NCBI GenBank assembly: GCA_965216535.1
Contig: OZ244175.1
Location: 1,550,001 to 1,614,000, forward strand
Direction: 5' to 3'
DNA: 64,000 bases
Source of the DNA: Hoeflea_A sp965216535
Lineage (GTDB): Bacteria; Pseudomonadota; Alphaproteobacteria; Rhizobiales; Rhizobiaceae
Below, one piece after another: positions 18,701 through 26,682 of the stretch. Below the pieces are notes generated by a model that ran no database searches, was not told the origin of the DNA, and saw only the letters and a program-made list of their open reading frames with translations. Position 1 is the first letter of the stretch. Every line of letters begins with the position of its first letter. A program made the position numbers and the translations under genes.

Positions 18701-19396
18701 GTCGGCCCCATCGTCGGCACACCGGATGAGGACATACTCAACGGCACCCAGTTCGATGACGAGATCCTGGCGCTGGAAAGCGACGACACGATCAACGCCT
18801 CCTTCGGCGACGACGATATCGACGGCGGGCCCGGCACCGACACGGTCGTCTATTCCCGCAACCGCAACCAGGTCACGCACGAATGGAAGGATGACGGTAC
18901 TATCGTGGTGACGCGGTTGGTGCTGGGGGACGGCACGGACACGATGACCAATATCGAGCGCATCGACCTCAATGACGGTTCGCTGCTTTACGACGTCGAC
19001 ACGCCCAACCTGGGCTTCGGCTACCGCATATACCAGGCCTCCTTCGACCGTACGCCGGATGAGGGTGGAGTGCTGTTCTGGATCGGCGTGCTCGACGATC
19101 TCGATAGCCAGGGCTGGAGCGAGTACGACAAGGAACAGTTCCTGGCCTCGCAGTTCATCCAATCGGACGAATTCAAAGACCTTTTCGGCGCGAACCCGAC
19201 AAACGAAGAATACATTGACGCGATGTACCAGAACGTTCTCGACCGGCTGCCGGACCAGGGTGGCTACGACTTCTGGGTGGGCGGCATGGTGAACGACGGC
19301 CTGACCCGCGAGGACATCCTGATCGCCTTCACCAAAAGCGACGAGAATGTCGACCGCACGGCACCGGACCTCGATGACGGGGTTTGGGTTGTTTGA
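15758..19396 (+). CDS. Giant RTX-like protein with N-terminal PPC-like domain (paralogue 2)
   Basis: The 1212-residue protein has no signal peptide. Residues about 20-145 look like a pre-peptidase C-terminal (PPC) domain: YDFYEFQTIAGHAYHIVVTS, then APISGTYYVRID. Next come an Ig/tandem-95-like domain (NDSDPDTDPLSVTG, about 155-245), an unassigned region, an RTX-like stretch (about 527-590), two cadherin-like domains, another RTX stretch and a DUF4214-type C-terminus (about 1084 onward) ending in GVWVV. From about residue 687 it is nearly identical to the other two paralogues. GGGGGAG seven bases before the ATG supports the start. Calcium-stabilised, type I-secreted surface or matrix protein is the likely class; the ligand is unknown. 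Confidence 0.87.
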   Translation: MANIGNNFSEFDEQSRTLGALADDSYVGTHEHKIEEGKVSQGTFEDGDIYDFYEFQTIAGHAYHIVVTSDLIYGWNQFRESSTFDFDVVDDDPVLPYPYFNSVSGVDAATQEVTFTAPISGTYYVRIDSKGEDFDYAATITDLGASSDPTAVNDPYYIDLNTFLTVDSASGLLRNDSDPDTDPLSVTGTSYAGPGTLFFNPDGSFTYQPAPDFTGDDTFTYTISDGNGGSVTGTVTINVDPEPPFQLDVFDNKGQPMDGDMAYPGSVLAFRPTSSFPGQPAQFLSELGPVELLARPTGTSDPFATIGLFAGDSNAIVVGQNLVGMDILAQAEKGAIFQTNIVPVAAPPSPPVSTQSFGAPLVAPDPLSPGQLFIDTSTVDDPRGFGSAPTICVEVEYQNAAALTTKTLSLDVTPLLTPGPGGSKAVLEAINQAIQEKFEQVAESGDTLFSIGDRGTILEPDTYSFLYLRFVKKYDDGDGQAKVVKAGKFQELVVSGENNTAKDEDNFKIIDFTSATPPPNDPANVIGTGGNGSDTLFGNRNSNFLDAGPGDDLLISIGASDSLLGGEGDDDAIAGPGFTFFNGGPDTDTFHLDGNFFDFLLVSGSTDGGFFNLHVIDTRPGSPLSNSILRNTEMIGFRDGVLNAETAEFNAFGGFAPDGTPVTSSTSHTGIVMGGQTFFYFEAIAPPPLQLQQLEFFGQDALTESTDGVLVYNGHTYSIDPPFDAYLDLREVDGRIEVFVTDADYYNFALPGTVDQSFSITVTNDQGSETYDFPFFIGRPDVAPVTDLGLSAVTVTENADAGTVIGAALLTFVDDPEVEEDFLLQISGTDAALFDFDEAGNLVVADGASIDFETQQTANIIISATNLNGEVFEKAFEITIENMPISDITMVSGGTVLEGAADDTVVATFESSENPVEPTAVLSIVSGDDGLFYLDGNELKVAPNAGSVFDFDDQSNYFITFSATDGTGPAYEESFDIFVENVGPIVGTPDEDILNGTQFDDEILALESDDTINASFGDDDIDGGPGTDTVVYSRNRNQVTHEWKDDGTIVVTRLVLGDGTDTMTNIERIDLNDGSLLYDVDTPNLGFGYRIYQASFDRTPDEGGVLFWIGVLDDLDSQGWSEYDKEQFLASQFIQSDEFKDLFGANPTNEEYIDAMYQNVLDRLPDQGGYDFWVGGMVNDGLTREDILIAFTKSDENVDRTAPDLDDGVWVV
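17818..19396 (+). repeat. Near-identical C-terminal module, copy 2
   Basis: This is the second copy of the shared ~1.58-kb module covering the cadherin-like, RTX and DUF4214-type parts. Small changes include DALTES for AALTES and HEWKDD for HDWMND, so conversion is not complete. Confidence 0.85.
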
Positions 19397-19477
19397 AGCG
19401 CTGAATCCGGTAGATCCTGGTTGTATTGCCAGTCACCCCCGACACAACTAGGATTTACTCAATTTTGGGGGGAAGAC

Positions 19478-22400
19478 ATGGCCAATATAGGAAATACATT
19501 TTCCGATCTCGATGAGGAGAGCAGGACCAACGGCTCGGATATAGATGATTCTGCCTTTCCGAGTCAGGAGCATCAGCTCGAACCCGGCAAGGTTTCCCAG
19601 GGCACCTTCGATGGGACTGACACCTACGACTATTTTGAATTTCAGACGGTTGCCGGGCACGCCTACAACATCGTCGTCACGTCCGATCCGCTCTACGGTT
19701 GGCTTGATTTCAACAGCAGCACCGAATTCGATTTCGATATCATCGATGACGGCTTGTTCCCGACCGAGTACCATTCTTCGTTCGATGGGATCGACAACCT
19801 AACGCAGGAAGTAACGTTTACGGCCGATACAACGGGGACATTTTATGTTCGCATCGACGGTGAAAATCAGCACTTCGATTACGGTGCGACGATCAGTGAC
19901 CTGGGCGTTTCCACGCAACCGACGGCGCTGAACGATACTTACTACATTCACGTCGACGGTTTCTCGGCCGACCCCACAATCGGATTGCTGAACAACGACA
20001 GCGATCCCGACCTCGATCCACTGACTGTGGACGGGTTCAACTATGGCGGCACCGGCACGCTGCAGATCAATCCGGACGGCTCGTTCGATTACACGCCGGC
20101 CCCCGGTTTTTTCGGGGAAGACACGTTCACCTACACGACCAAGGACGACAACGACGAGACGGCCACGGCGACAGTGACCATCAATGTCGACCCGGAGCCG
20201 GCTTTCGTTCTGGAAATTTTTAACAATTGCGGTCACCCGACCGAGGGCGACACCGCCTTTCCGGGCTCCATTCTGGCGATCAGACCAACAGATTCGTTTC
20301 CCGGATCGGCTACTCACTACCTTGCGGAATTGGGCCCGATAGAGTTGCTGTGCCGGCCGGCCGGGACGAACGATCCGTTCGAGAGCGTGTTTCAACTGTT
20401 CGGGGATCACAACGCCATCGTCGTCGGGCAGAACCTGGTCGGCATGGAAATTACGGCGCAGGCCCGGAACGGTGCACTGTTCCAGACGAATACGATCGAG
20501 GTTTCAACCCAGCCGACTCCGTCACCGGACCCCACCCAATCCTTCGGCTTGCCTCTGGTTGTCCCAGACGAAAATCTACCGGGAACGTTCAATGTCTACA
20601 CTATTGTCGACGACGTGTTTGGCTTCGGCTCGATCCCGAGTTTCTGTGTGGAAGTCGAGTATCTGAGTGCCGCGACAGGGGAGAAGTCAACATTTGTCTT
20701 CGACGTTAACTCCCTTGTGACGCCGAACCCGGCTGCCGGTTTCAATTTCTCGCTCGAGGCTTTGAACAACGCTATCCAGCAGGAATTCGATAATATCAAG
20801 AAGGAGGGCGACAAGCTCGTATTCGAGCAGCAGGTGCCTGACGATCAGACATTCTACAAATTGATCAATTTCCGCTTTCAGAAGAAGTATGAGGACGGAA
20901 ATGGGGACGACAAAATCGTTACGACGGACTACGTGGAGTTGATTCGCGAGGACGATGGGTCGGTCACCACCCTGATGAACATCAAGACCATCGATTTCTC
21001 GAGTCCGATCCCACCGCCAACGGGACCCGCGAGCGTGATCGGGAATGGTGGCGAGCAGGGCGATTTTCTCATCGGGTCCACCAATACCAACATCCTCAAC
21101 GGCGCCGGCGGTGACGATATGCTGATCAGCCGGGGGGTGTCGGATTTCCTTATTGGTGGCAGTGGCAACGATGATGGCGTCGCCGGTCCTGGCTTCACTT
21201 TATTCGATGGCGGTGCCGATACCGACACCTATCACCTCAACGGAAATTTCTTCGACTTCGTGATTGTCGATGGATCGACAAACGGCGGTTTTTTCAACAC
21301 CCATATATTCGACACCAGACCGGGCAATCCGCTTTCCAAGAGTGTGGTGTTGGATGTCGAAAGGATTGCCTTCCGAGATGGAGTCCTCAACAAGGACACC
21401 GGGCTGTTCAAGGCTTTTCGTGGGTTCGGGTCCGACGGCACTCCGGTGACGGAAGCGACCAGCTTCAACGGAATTGTGATGGGCGGACAAACCCTTATTG
21501 ATTTTGAAGCGTTCCCACCTCTGCCTCTGGAGCTGCAACAGTTGGAATTCTTCGGCCAGGCAGCGCTGACAGAGTCGACCGACGGCGTGCTGGTCTATAA
21601 CGGCCACACCTATTCCATCGACCCTCCCTTCGACGCCTATCTGGATCTGAGGGAAGTCGACGGCCGCATTGAGGTGTTCGTCACCGACGCCGATTACTAC
21701 AATTTCGCGCCTCCTGGCACGGTGGATCAATCCTTCTCCATCACCGTTACCAACGATCAGGGTAGCGAGACCTATGACTTCCCGTTCTTCATCGGCCGCC
21801 CGGACGTCGCTCCGGTGACCGATCTCGGCCTGTCGGCTGTGACCGTGACAGAAAACGCCGATGCCGGAACGGTTGTCGGTGCGGCGCAACTGACCTTTGT
21901 CGACGATCCGGATGTAGAGGAAGATTTCCTGCTGCAGGTCTCCGGGGCGGATGCTGCACTGTTCGAGTTCGACGATGCCGGCAATCTGGTCGTCGCCGAC
22001 GGGGCCAGTATCGACCTCGAAACGCAGCAGACAGCCAACATCATCATCTCGGCCACCAACTTGAATGGAGACGTGTTCGAAAAGGCCGTGGAGATCACCA
22101 TCGAGAACATGCCGATCAGCGATATTACCATGGTCTCGGGCGGCACGGTTCGCGAGGGCGCTGCCGACGATACGGTGGTGGCGACGTTCGAATCGTTGGA
22201 AAATCCGGTCGAACCTACAGCGGTGCTCTCCATTGTCTCCGGGGGTGACGGCCTCTTCTACCTCGATGGCAATGAGCTCAAGGTGTCGCCTAACGCCGGC
22301 GCGGTGTTCGACTTCGACGACCAGAGCAACTACTTCATCACCTTCTCTGCCACCGATGGAACCGGGCCGGCTTATGAAGAGAGCTTCGACATTTTCGTCG

Positions 22401-23101
22401 AGAATGTCGGGCCCATTCTTGGCACACCGGACGAAGACGTCCTCGACGGCACGGGATTCAATGACGAAATCCTGGCGCTGGAAAGCGACGATGTGATCAA
22501 CGCGTCCTTTGGCGATGATGATATCGATGGCGGGCCCGGCACCGACACGGTCGTCTATGCCCGAGGCCGAAACCAGATTACCCATGACTGGATGAATGAC
22601 GGCACCATCGTGGTCGCCCGCACCGCGCTGGGCGAGGGAACCGATACGCTGACGAATGTCGAACGCATCGATCTCGATGACGGGTCACTGCTTTACGACG
22701 TCGACACACCCAATCTGGGCTTTGGCTACCGCATTTACCAGGCTTCCTTCGACCGCACGCCGGATGAGGGCGGCGTGCTGTTTTGGATCGGCGTGCTGGA
22801 CGACCTCGATAACCAGGGCTGGAGCCAGTACGACAAGGAACAGTTCCTGGCCTCGCAGTTCATCCAGTCGGACGAATTCAAAGACCTGTTCGGGGCGAAC
22901 CCAACCAACGAAGAGTATATCGATGCGATGTACCAGAACGTTCTGGACCGGCTGCCGGACCAGGGTGGCTACGACTTCTGGGTGGGTGGCATGGTGAACG
23001 ACGGTCTGACCCGCGAGGACATCCTGATCGCCTTCACCAAGAGCGACGAGAACGTCGACCGCACCGCGCCCGACCTTGATGACGGCGTCTGGGTCGTTTG
23101 A
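19478..23101 (+). CDS. Giant RTX-like protein with N-terminal PPC-like domain (paralogue 3)
   Basis: The 1207-residue protein has the same layout as paralogue 2: PPC-like domain (YDYFEFQTVAGHAYNIVVTS, then TTGTFYVRIDGE), Ig/tandem-95-like domain, unassigned region, RTX-like stretch (about 525-590), two cadherin-like domains, RTX stretch and DUF4214-type end (about 1081 onward). I chose ATG 19478 rather than an upstream ATG at 19421 because GGGGGGAAGAC lies just before it and MANIGN matches the start of paralogue 2. Only 81 nt separate it from paralogue 2 and no clear promoter is seen there, so the two are probably co-transcribed. No signal peptide is present. Confidence 0.87.
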   Translation: MANIGNTFSDLDEESRTNGSDIDDSAFPSQEHQLEPGKVSQGTFDGTDTYDYFEFQTVAGHAYNIVVTSDPLYGWLDFNSSTEFDFDIIDDGLFPTEYHSSFDGIDNLTQEVTFTADTTGTFYVRIDGENQHFDYGATISDLGVSTQPTALNDTYYIHVDGFSADPTIGLLNNDSDPDLDPLTVDGFNYGGTGTLQINPDGSFDYTPAPGFFGEDTFTYTTKDDNDETATATVTINVDPEPAFVLEIFNNCGHPTEGDTAFPGSILAIRPTDSFPGSATHYLAELGPIELLCRPAGTNDPFESVFQLFGDHNAIVVGQNLVGMEITAQARNGALFQTNTIEVSTQPTPSPDPTQSFGLPLVVPDENLPGTFNVYTIVDDVFGFGSIPSFCVEVEYLSAATGEKSTFVFDVNSLVTPNPAAGFNFSLEALNNAIQQEFDNIKKEGDKLVFEQQVPDDQTFYKLINFRFQKKYEDGNGDDKIVTTDYVELIREDDGSVTTLMNIKTIDFSSPIPPPTGPASVIGNGGEQGDFLIGSTNTNILNGAGGDDMLISRGVSDFLIGGSGNDDGVAGPGFTLFDGGADTDTYHLNGNFFDFVIVDGSTNGGFFNTHIFDTRPGNPLSKSVVLDVERIAFRDGVLNKDTGLFKAFRGFGSDGTPVTEATSFNGIVMGGQTLIDFEAFPPLPLELQQLEFFGQAALTESTDGVLVYNGHTYSIDPPFDAYLDLREVDGRIEVFVTDADYYNFAPPGTVDQSFSITVTNDQGSETYDFPFFIGRPDVAPVTDLGLSAVTVTENADAGTVVGAAQLTFVDDPDVEEDFLLQVSGADAALFEFDDAGNLVVADGASIDLETQQTANIIISATNLNGDVFEKAVEITIENMPISDITMVSGGTVREGAADDTVVATFESLENPVEPTAVLSIVSGGDGLFYLDGNELKVSPNAGAVFDFDDQSNYFITFSATDGTGPAYEESFDIFVENVGPILGTPDEDVLDGTGFNDEILALESDDVINASFGDDDIDGGPGTDTVVYARGRNQITHDWMNDGTIVVARTALGEGTDTLTNVERIDLDDGSLLYDVDTPNLGFGYRIYQASFDRTPDEGGVLFWIGVLDDLDNQGWSQYDKEQFLASQFIQSDEFKDLFGANPTNEEYIDAMYQNVLDRLPDQGGYDFWVGGMVNDGLTREDILIAFTKSDENVDRTAPDLDDGVWVV
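21522..23101 (+). repeat. Near-identical C-terminal module, copy 3
   Basis: This is the third copy of the shared module. In the part just before DUF4214 (ARGRNQITHDWMNDG) it matches copy 1 better than copy 2. In the YNGHTYSIDPPFDAYL segment it matches copy 2 better than copy 1. Such mosaic similarity fits gene conversion among the three genes. Confidence 0.85.
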
Positions 23102-23148
23102 GGATTTCGCGCTTGCGAAACGCAGTCTGAGACGAAATAGTCTCGGCC

Positions 23149-24327
23149 ATGCGAATCCTGATTGCAGGCGCCGGAATTGCCGGTTTGACACTGGCCGCGT
23201 TGCTGTTGCGGCGCGGTCATGAAGTGACGATTTTCGAGCGCTCGCGGGAGCTGTCTGAGATCGGAGCTGGAATTCAGATCAGCGCCAATGCCGGGCATGT
23301 CTTGCATGCGCTGGGTCTGGGGGAGGCGTTGCTTGAACGCAGTTTCAGGCCCCAGACCTGGCATATGCGGACCTACCTCACCGGTGAGGTGGTCAACCGC
23401 ATCGAACTGGGTACCCATCACGAACAGCTTCACGGTTTTCCTTACTGCACACTGCATCGCGCCGATCTGCAGCGGATGCTGGTCGGAGCCGTCAGATCCC
23501 GTTCGAGCGCCGCGATCGTTCTTGGCTCAGAGGTAACCGGCTATCGCGAGGATGCCGGCGGAGTGACCTTGCTTCTGGCCGACGGAGAACAGGTGCGGGG
23601 CGACGTTGTCATCGGCGCGGATGGTGTTCGCTCAGTCCTGCGGCAGACCATTGTCGGACCGGACGAACCGATCTATTCCGGCAACGCTGCCTGGCGTGGG
23701 ACCATCGACGCGCGCTTGCTTCCGAACGATTTCAGCCGGAACATCACCACAAGCTTCATGGGGCCCGGACGTCACATGGTGATGTACTGGCTGGGCAATC
23801 GCGAGCTTTTGAATTTCGTCGCTCCGGTTGAAACGGAGATTCCCAGCGAGGAAAGCTGGACGACGCGCCACGATTGGGAGGTGCTGAAGACCGATTTTGC
23901 AGGCTGGCATGACGATGTGCAGACGGTCATCGATCTGATGGACAGGGATGCCTGTTACCGCTGGGCACTCAATATCCGAGAGCCGGTCGCCAACTGGCGC
24001 ACCGATCGGGCGGTGCTGATCGGCGATGCCGCCCATGCGACGCTGCCGTTCCTGGCGCAGGGTGCTGCGATGGCGATCGAGGATGCGGCCGTGCTCGATC
24101 GGCTGCTTGCAGAAGATGGCGACATTCCCGACACGCTGCTGCGGTTCCAGACCGCCCGCCGCGACCGCACCACCCGCATCGTGCAGGGGGCCAACAAGAT
24201 GGCCCGCATGTTCCACATGGAAAGCGAGGATGCGCTCAAGGAAGGGATGGTTCAGGGCGCAGACGTGGCGCGCGACCGCGACAACTGGCTGTACAACTAC
24301 AATCCGATGACCGTCGCGTTGCCTTAG
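23149..24327 (+). CDS. FAD-dependent monooxygenase, salicylate/3-hydroxybenzoate hydroxylase type
   Basis: This 392-residue class A flavoprotein hydroxylase should add one oxygen to an aromatic or similar ring using NAD(P)H. The GxGxxG FAD motif is at residues 5-16 (IAGAGIAGLTLAAL), the DG motif at about 160 (VIGADGVRSVLR) and the GD motif at about 287 (VLIGDAAHATLPFLAQGA). No signal peptide or fusion is seen. It follows paralogue 3 by 47 nt and is convergent with an aldehyde dehydrogenase. The substrate cannot be read from sequence. Confidence 0.87.
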   Translation: MRILIAGAGIAGLTLAALLLRRGHEVTIFERSRELSEIGAGIQISANAGHVLHALGLGEALLERSFRPQTWHMRTYLTGEVVNRIELGTHHEQLHGFPYCTLHRADLQRMLVGAVRSRSSAAIVLGSEVTGYREDAGGVTLLLADGEQVRGDVVIGADGVRSVLRQTIVGPDEPIYSGNAAWRGTIDARLLPNDFSRNITTSFMGPGRHMVMYWLGNRELLNFVAPVETEIPSEESWTTRHDWEVLKTDFAGWHDDVQTVIDLMDRDACYRWALNIREPVANWRTDRAVLIGDAAHATLPFLAQGAAMAIEDAAVLDRLLAEDGDIPDTLLRFQTARRDRTTRIVQGANKMARMFHMESEDALKEGMVQGADVARDRDNWLYNYNPMTVALP

Positions 24328-24337
24328 TCTAGACTAA
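24324..24337. other. 14-nt perfect palindrome TTAGTCTAGACTAA
   Basis: The palindrome lies at the stop codon of the FAD monooxygenase in the 25-nt gap between two convergent genes. It has no T-run, so a terminator role is weak; a protein-binding site is also possible. Confidence 0.3.
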
Positions 24338-24352
24338 AGCTGACTGAACCGA

Positions 24353-25798
24353 CTATCCGGTCGGCAGCCGTCCGTATTCCGCGTAGATGTGCTTGGTTTC
24401 CATGAAATCCGCCAGGCCTTCCAGGCCATGCAGGCGGCCGAGGCCGCTTTCGCGGTAGCCGCCGGTTTCGGCCTCGGCAAACAGCCGGTTGTGGCAATTG
24501 ATCCAGACGGTCCCGGATTTCAGCGCTCGGGAGACCCGGCGGGCGCGGCTGTGATCGGCCGTGTAGACGCTGGCGGCGAGGCCGTAGCGCGTCGCGTTGG
24601 CGCTGACGACCGCAGCCTCTTCCTCCGAGAAACGTTCGACCATGACGATGGGGCAGAACAGCTCTTCCTGGACCAGTCGATGGGAATTGTCCGCAATTTC
24701 GAAGAGAGCCGGCGTGACGACATTGCCGCGTGGGTGGCCGTCGCGGATTTCGCCGTCGAGGACGGCGGTTCCTGCCTGTCTTGCGGCGGCAAGCGACGCT
24801 TCGTAGCGACTGGCGCTGGCCAGGTCGAACAGTGGGCCCATCTGAATGCCGTCGGCGAGCGGGTCACCGGTGGTAACGGCAGCGGCCGCGTCTGCCAGTT
24901 CCGGAACGAAGCGGTCGAAGGCGCTGTCCTCGACCAAGACGCGGGCGATCGCCGTGCACATTTGTCCGGTGTGCGGAACAGCGCCGCGAGTGATTTCTCC
25001 GACCGCCGTTTTCATGTCGGCATCGGCAAAGACCAGGGCAGGGGCCTTTCCGCCCAGTTCGAGCGACAGCCGTTTGAGCGTCGCGGCGGCGCCCGCCATG
25101 ATCTTCTTGCCGGTGGCGCTGGAGCCGGTGAAGCTGACGACGTCCACTTCCTCATGGGTGCACAGGGCGGACGAAACGTCGAGATCGCCATGCACGATGT
25201 TGACGACACCGGCGGGCAAAGACGGGCAGGCTGCCAGGCACTCGGCGTAAATGCGGTTGACGCTGCTCGTCTGATGGGCACCCTTGATCACGGTCGTGCA
25301 GCCGGCGGCGAGCGCCGGGCCGAGGGAGCGCAGCAGCAGGGTTGAGGGAGCGTTCCACGGCACGATGATCGCCGCAACGCCCACCGGCTCCTGTGCGAAG
25401 ATCGATTGCTTGCCCTCGTCAATTTCCGTTACCCGGCCAAAGATCGACCTTGCCAGCCCGGCGTAATAGCGCGCTTCGCTCACCGCGGCGTTGGTCTCGT
25501 GCATGCAATGGGCCAGCACCTTGCCGTTTTCGATGGCGATCTCGCGGGCGATCTCATCCCGACGCGCGGCAATCGCGTCTGCCAGTTCCAGCAGGACCTG
25601 CGCACGCAGCCGCGGGGCATGGGCCCAGGATGTGCGGTCGAAGACCCGGCGAGCGACTTCGATGGCGTGGGCCGCCATCGCAGCGTCTCCCATCCGGTAG
25701 GGCGCATGATTGGAGCCGTGATAGACATCCACTGTCGAAGCTTTTTCGCCCTCGTCGATCCAGGTGCCGTCAATCCAGTGGCGAGCGATTTCCATCAT
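24353..25798 (-). CDS. Aldehyde dehydrogenase (NAD(P)+-dependent)
   Basis: This 481-residue member of the classical ALDH superfamily oxidises an aldehyde to an acid. The fold motif VPWNAPSTLLLRSLGPALAAG is at about 145-165, the NAD-binding FTGSSATGKKIM at about 222-233, the general base in LELGGKAP at about 248 and the catalytic Cys in HTGQMCTAIARV at about 282. The start overlaps the stop of the GntR gene (ATGA), so regulator and enzyme are co-translated. The substrate is probably produced by the flanking oxidoreductases or comes in by the TRAP system. Confidence 0.9.
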   Translation of the reverse strand: MMEIARHWIDGTWIDEGEKASTVDVYHGSNHAPYRMGDAAMAAHAIEVARRVFDRTSWAHAPRLRAQVLLELADAIAARRDEIAREIAIENGKVLAHCMHETNAAVSEARYYAGLARSIFGRVTEIDEGKQSIFAQEPVGVAAIIVPWNAPSTLLLRSLGPALAAGCTTVIKGAHQTSSVNRIYAECLAACPSLPAGVVNIVHGDLDVSSALCTHEEVDVVSFTGSSATGKKIMAGAAATLKRLSLELGGKAPALVFADADMKTAVGEITRGAVPHTGQMCTAIARVLVEDSAFDRFVPELADAAAAVTTGDPLADGIQMGPLFDLASASRYEASLAAARQAGTAVLDGEIRDGHPRGNVVTPALFEIADNSHRLVQEELFCPIVMVERFSEEEAAVVSANATRYGLAASVYTADHSRARRVSRALKSGTVWINCHNRLFAEAETGGYRESGLGRLHGLEGLADFMETKHIYAEYGRLPTG

Positions 25799-26514
25799 GC
25801 GAAGACCGGTTTCCTTTCTGCGCCGGACGGCACCTCGTAAATCTTTCTGACAAACAGATCGGCATAGTTGAGCGTTGCATGACTGTGCTCGCGCATCATC
25901 GTTTCGGCGCGGGCGGCATCGCCCTTCTTCAAGGCGTCGAAAATGATCACGTGCTGTGAATGACCGACCGTCAACCGCATCTGCTCCCGCCGGAGGTTCG
26001 ACTTGTCGAAGGCCAGGGTGCCAAGAGCCGTCAGCGGCAACATGGCAATACGCTCATAGGCATATTCGATCAGCTCGTTGCCGCAATCGCGCATGATAGT
26101 CTCATGGAACAGGATGTTGGCGTCCTGGTAGCCGCCGATATAATCGGTGTCGGGAATGTCAGCATCAAGCACCTTTTCGGTGATGGCGATGGATTGCAGG
26201 AGTGTTTCCTCGGCTGATTTGCTCAAGCCTTTTTCAGCCAGCGTGCGGGCCGCGAGACCTTCGAGAACCGCCCGCACGGCAATGGACTTTTCAACGTCGG
26301 CGCTGGAAATCGAACGGATGGTGAAGCCGCGACCGTCGCGCTTCTCGATCAGTCCTTCGGCGGCCAGTGCGGCCAGAGCGGTGCGCGCCGGCGTACGCGA
26401 GACGTCCATTTCGCCGGCGATCCCCACCTCGGTTATCTTGTCGCCGGGCGCCCGTTCGCCGTTCAGGATTTGGCGGCGGACGAGAGCGAGAACGCGCTGT
26501 GAGCTTGACGACAT
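25795..26514 (-). CDS. GntR-family regulator, FCD type
   Basis: This 239-residue repressor has an N-terminal winged helix (GDKITEVGIAGEMDVSRTPARTALAAL, about 22-48) and an all-helical FCD effector domain with the metal-ligand pattern NILFHETIMRDCGN (about 130-143) and late HSQHVIIFDAL and EHSHA histidines. It is divergent from the ALDH-TRAP operon starting at 26683. Two direct TTGGATAC sites in the gap are candidate operators. An organic acid effector is typical of FCD proteins. Confidence 0.9.
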   Translation of the reverse strand: MSSSSQRVLALVRRQILNGERAPGDKITEVGIAGEMDVSRTPARTALAALAAEGLIEKRDGRGFTIRSISSADVEKSIAVRAVLEGLAARTLAEKGLSKSAEETLLQSIAITEKVLDADIPDTDYIGGYQDANILFHETIMRDCGNELIEYAYERIAMLPLTALGTLAFDKSNLRREQMRLTVGHSQHVIIFDALKKGDAARAETMMREHSHATLNYADLFVRKIYEVPSGAERKPVFA

Positions 26515-26535
26515 GAGACCTCCTGCCGGCCACTA

Positions 26536-26606
26536 TTGGATACATAAGAGGCCTTGTCGAGCCGTTTTTGCCCACAAAGTTGCATTTCAGGCTTAACTTT
26601 GGATAC
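26536..26606. promoter_or_regulatory. Candidate GntR operators: two direct TTGGATAC repeats
   Basis: TTGGATAC occurs at 26536-26543 and again at 26599-26606, exactly 63 bp apart (about six helical turns), in the divergent gap between the GntR gene and the ALDH-TRAP operon. The same-face spacing fits cooperative binding. That GntR binds them is inference. Confidence 0.4.
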
Positions 26607-26682
26607 GAAATCTGCTGAAATCGTCTCAGGGAAATTGCAGTCGGCAAACGGAAGAAGAAGACTGCGCGGGAGGAAGCAATCC

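Noticed and set aside
21200..22585. 461-codon minus-strand frame inside giant paralogue 3
   Set aside because: It is an antisense shadow. Equivalent shadows occur in the other paralogues because their C-terminal halves are near-identical, and there is no start signal.
24324..24337. Palindrome TTAGTCTAGACTAA as a bidirectional terminator
   Set aside because: The stem has no loop and no T-run, so I list it only as a palindrome.
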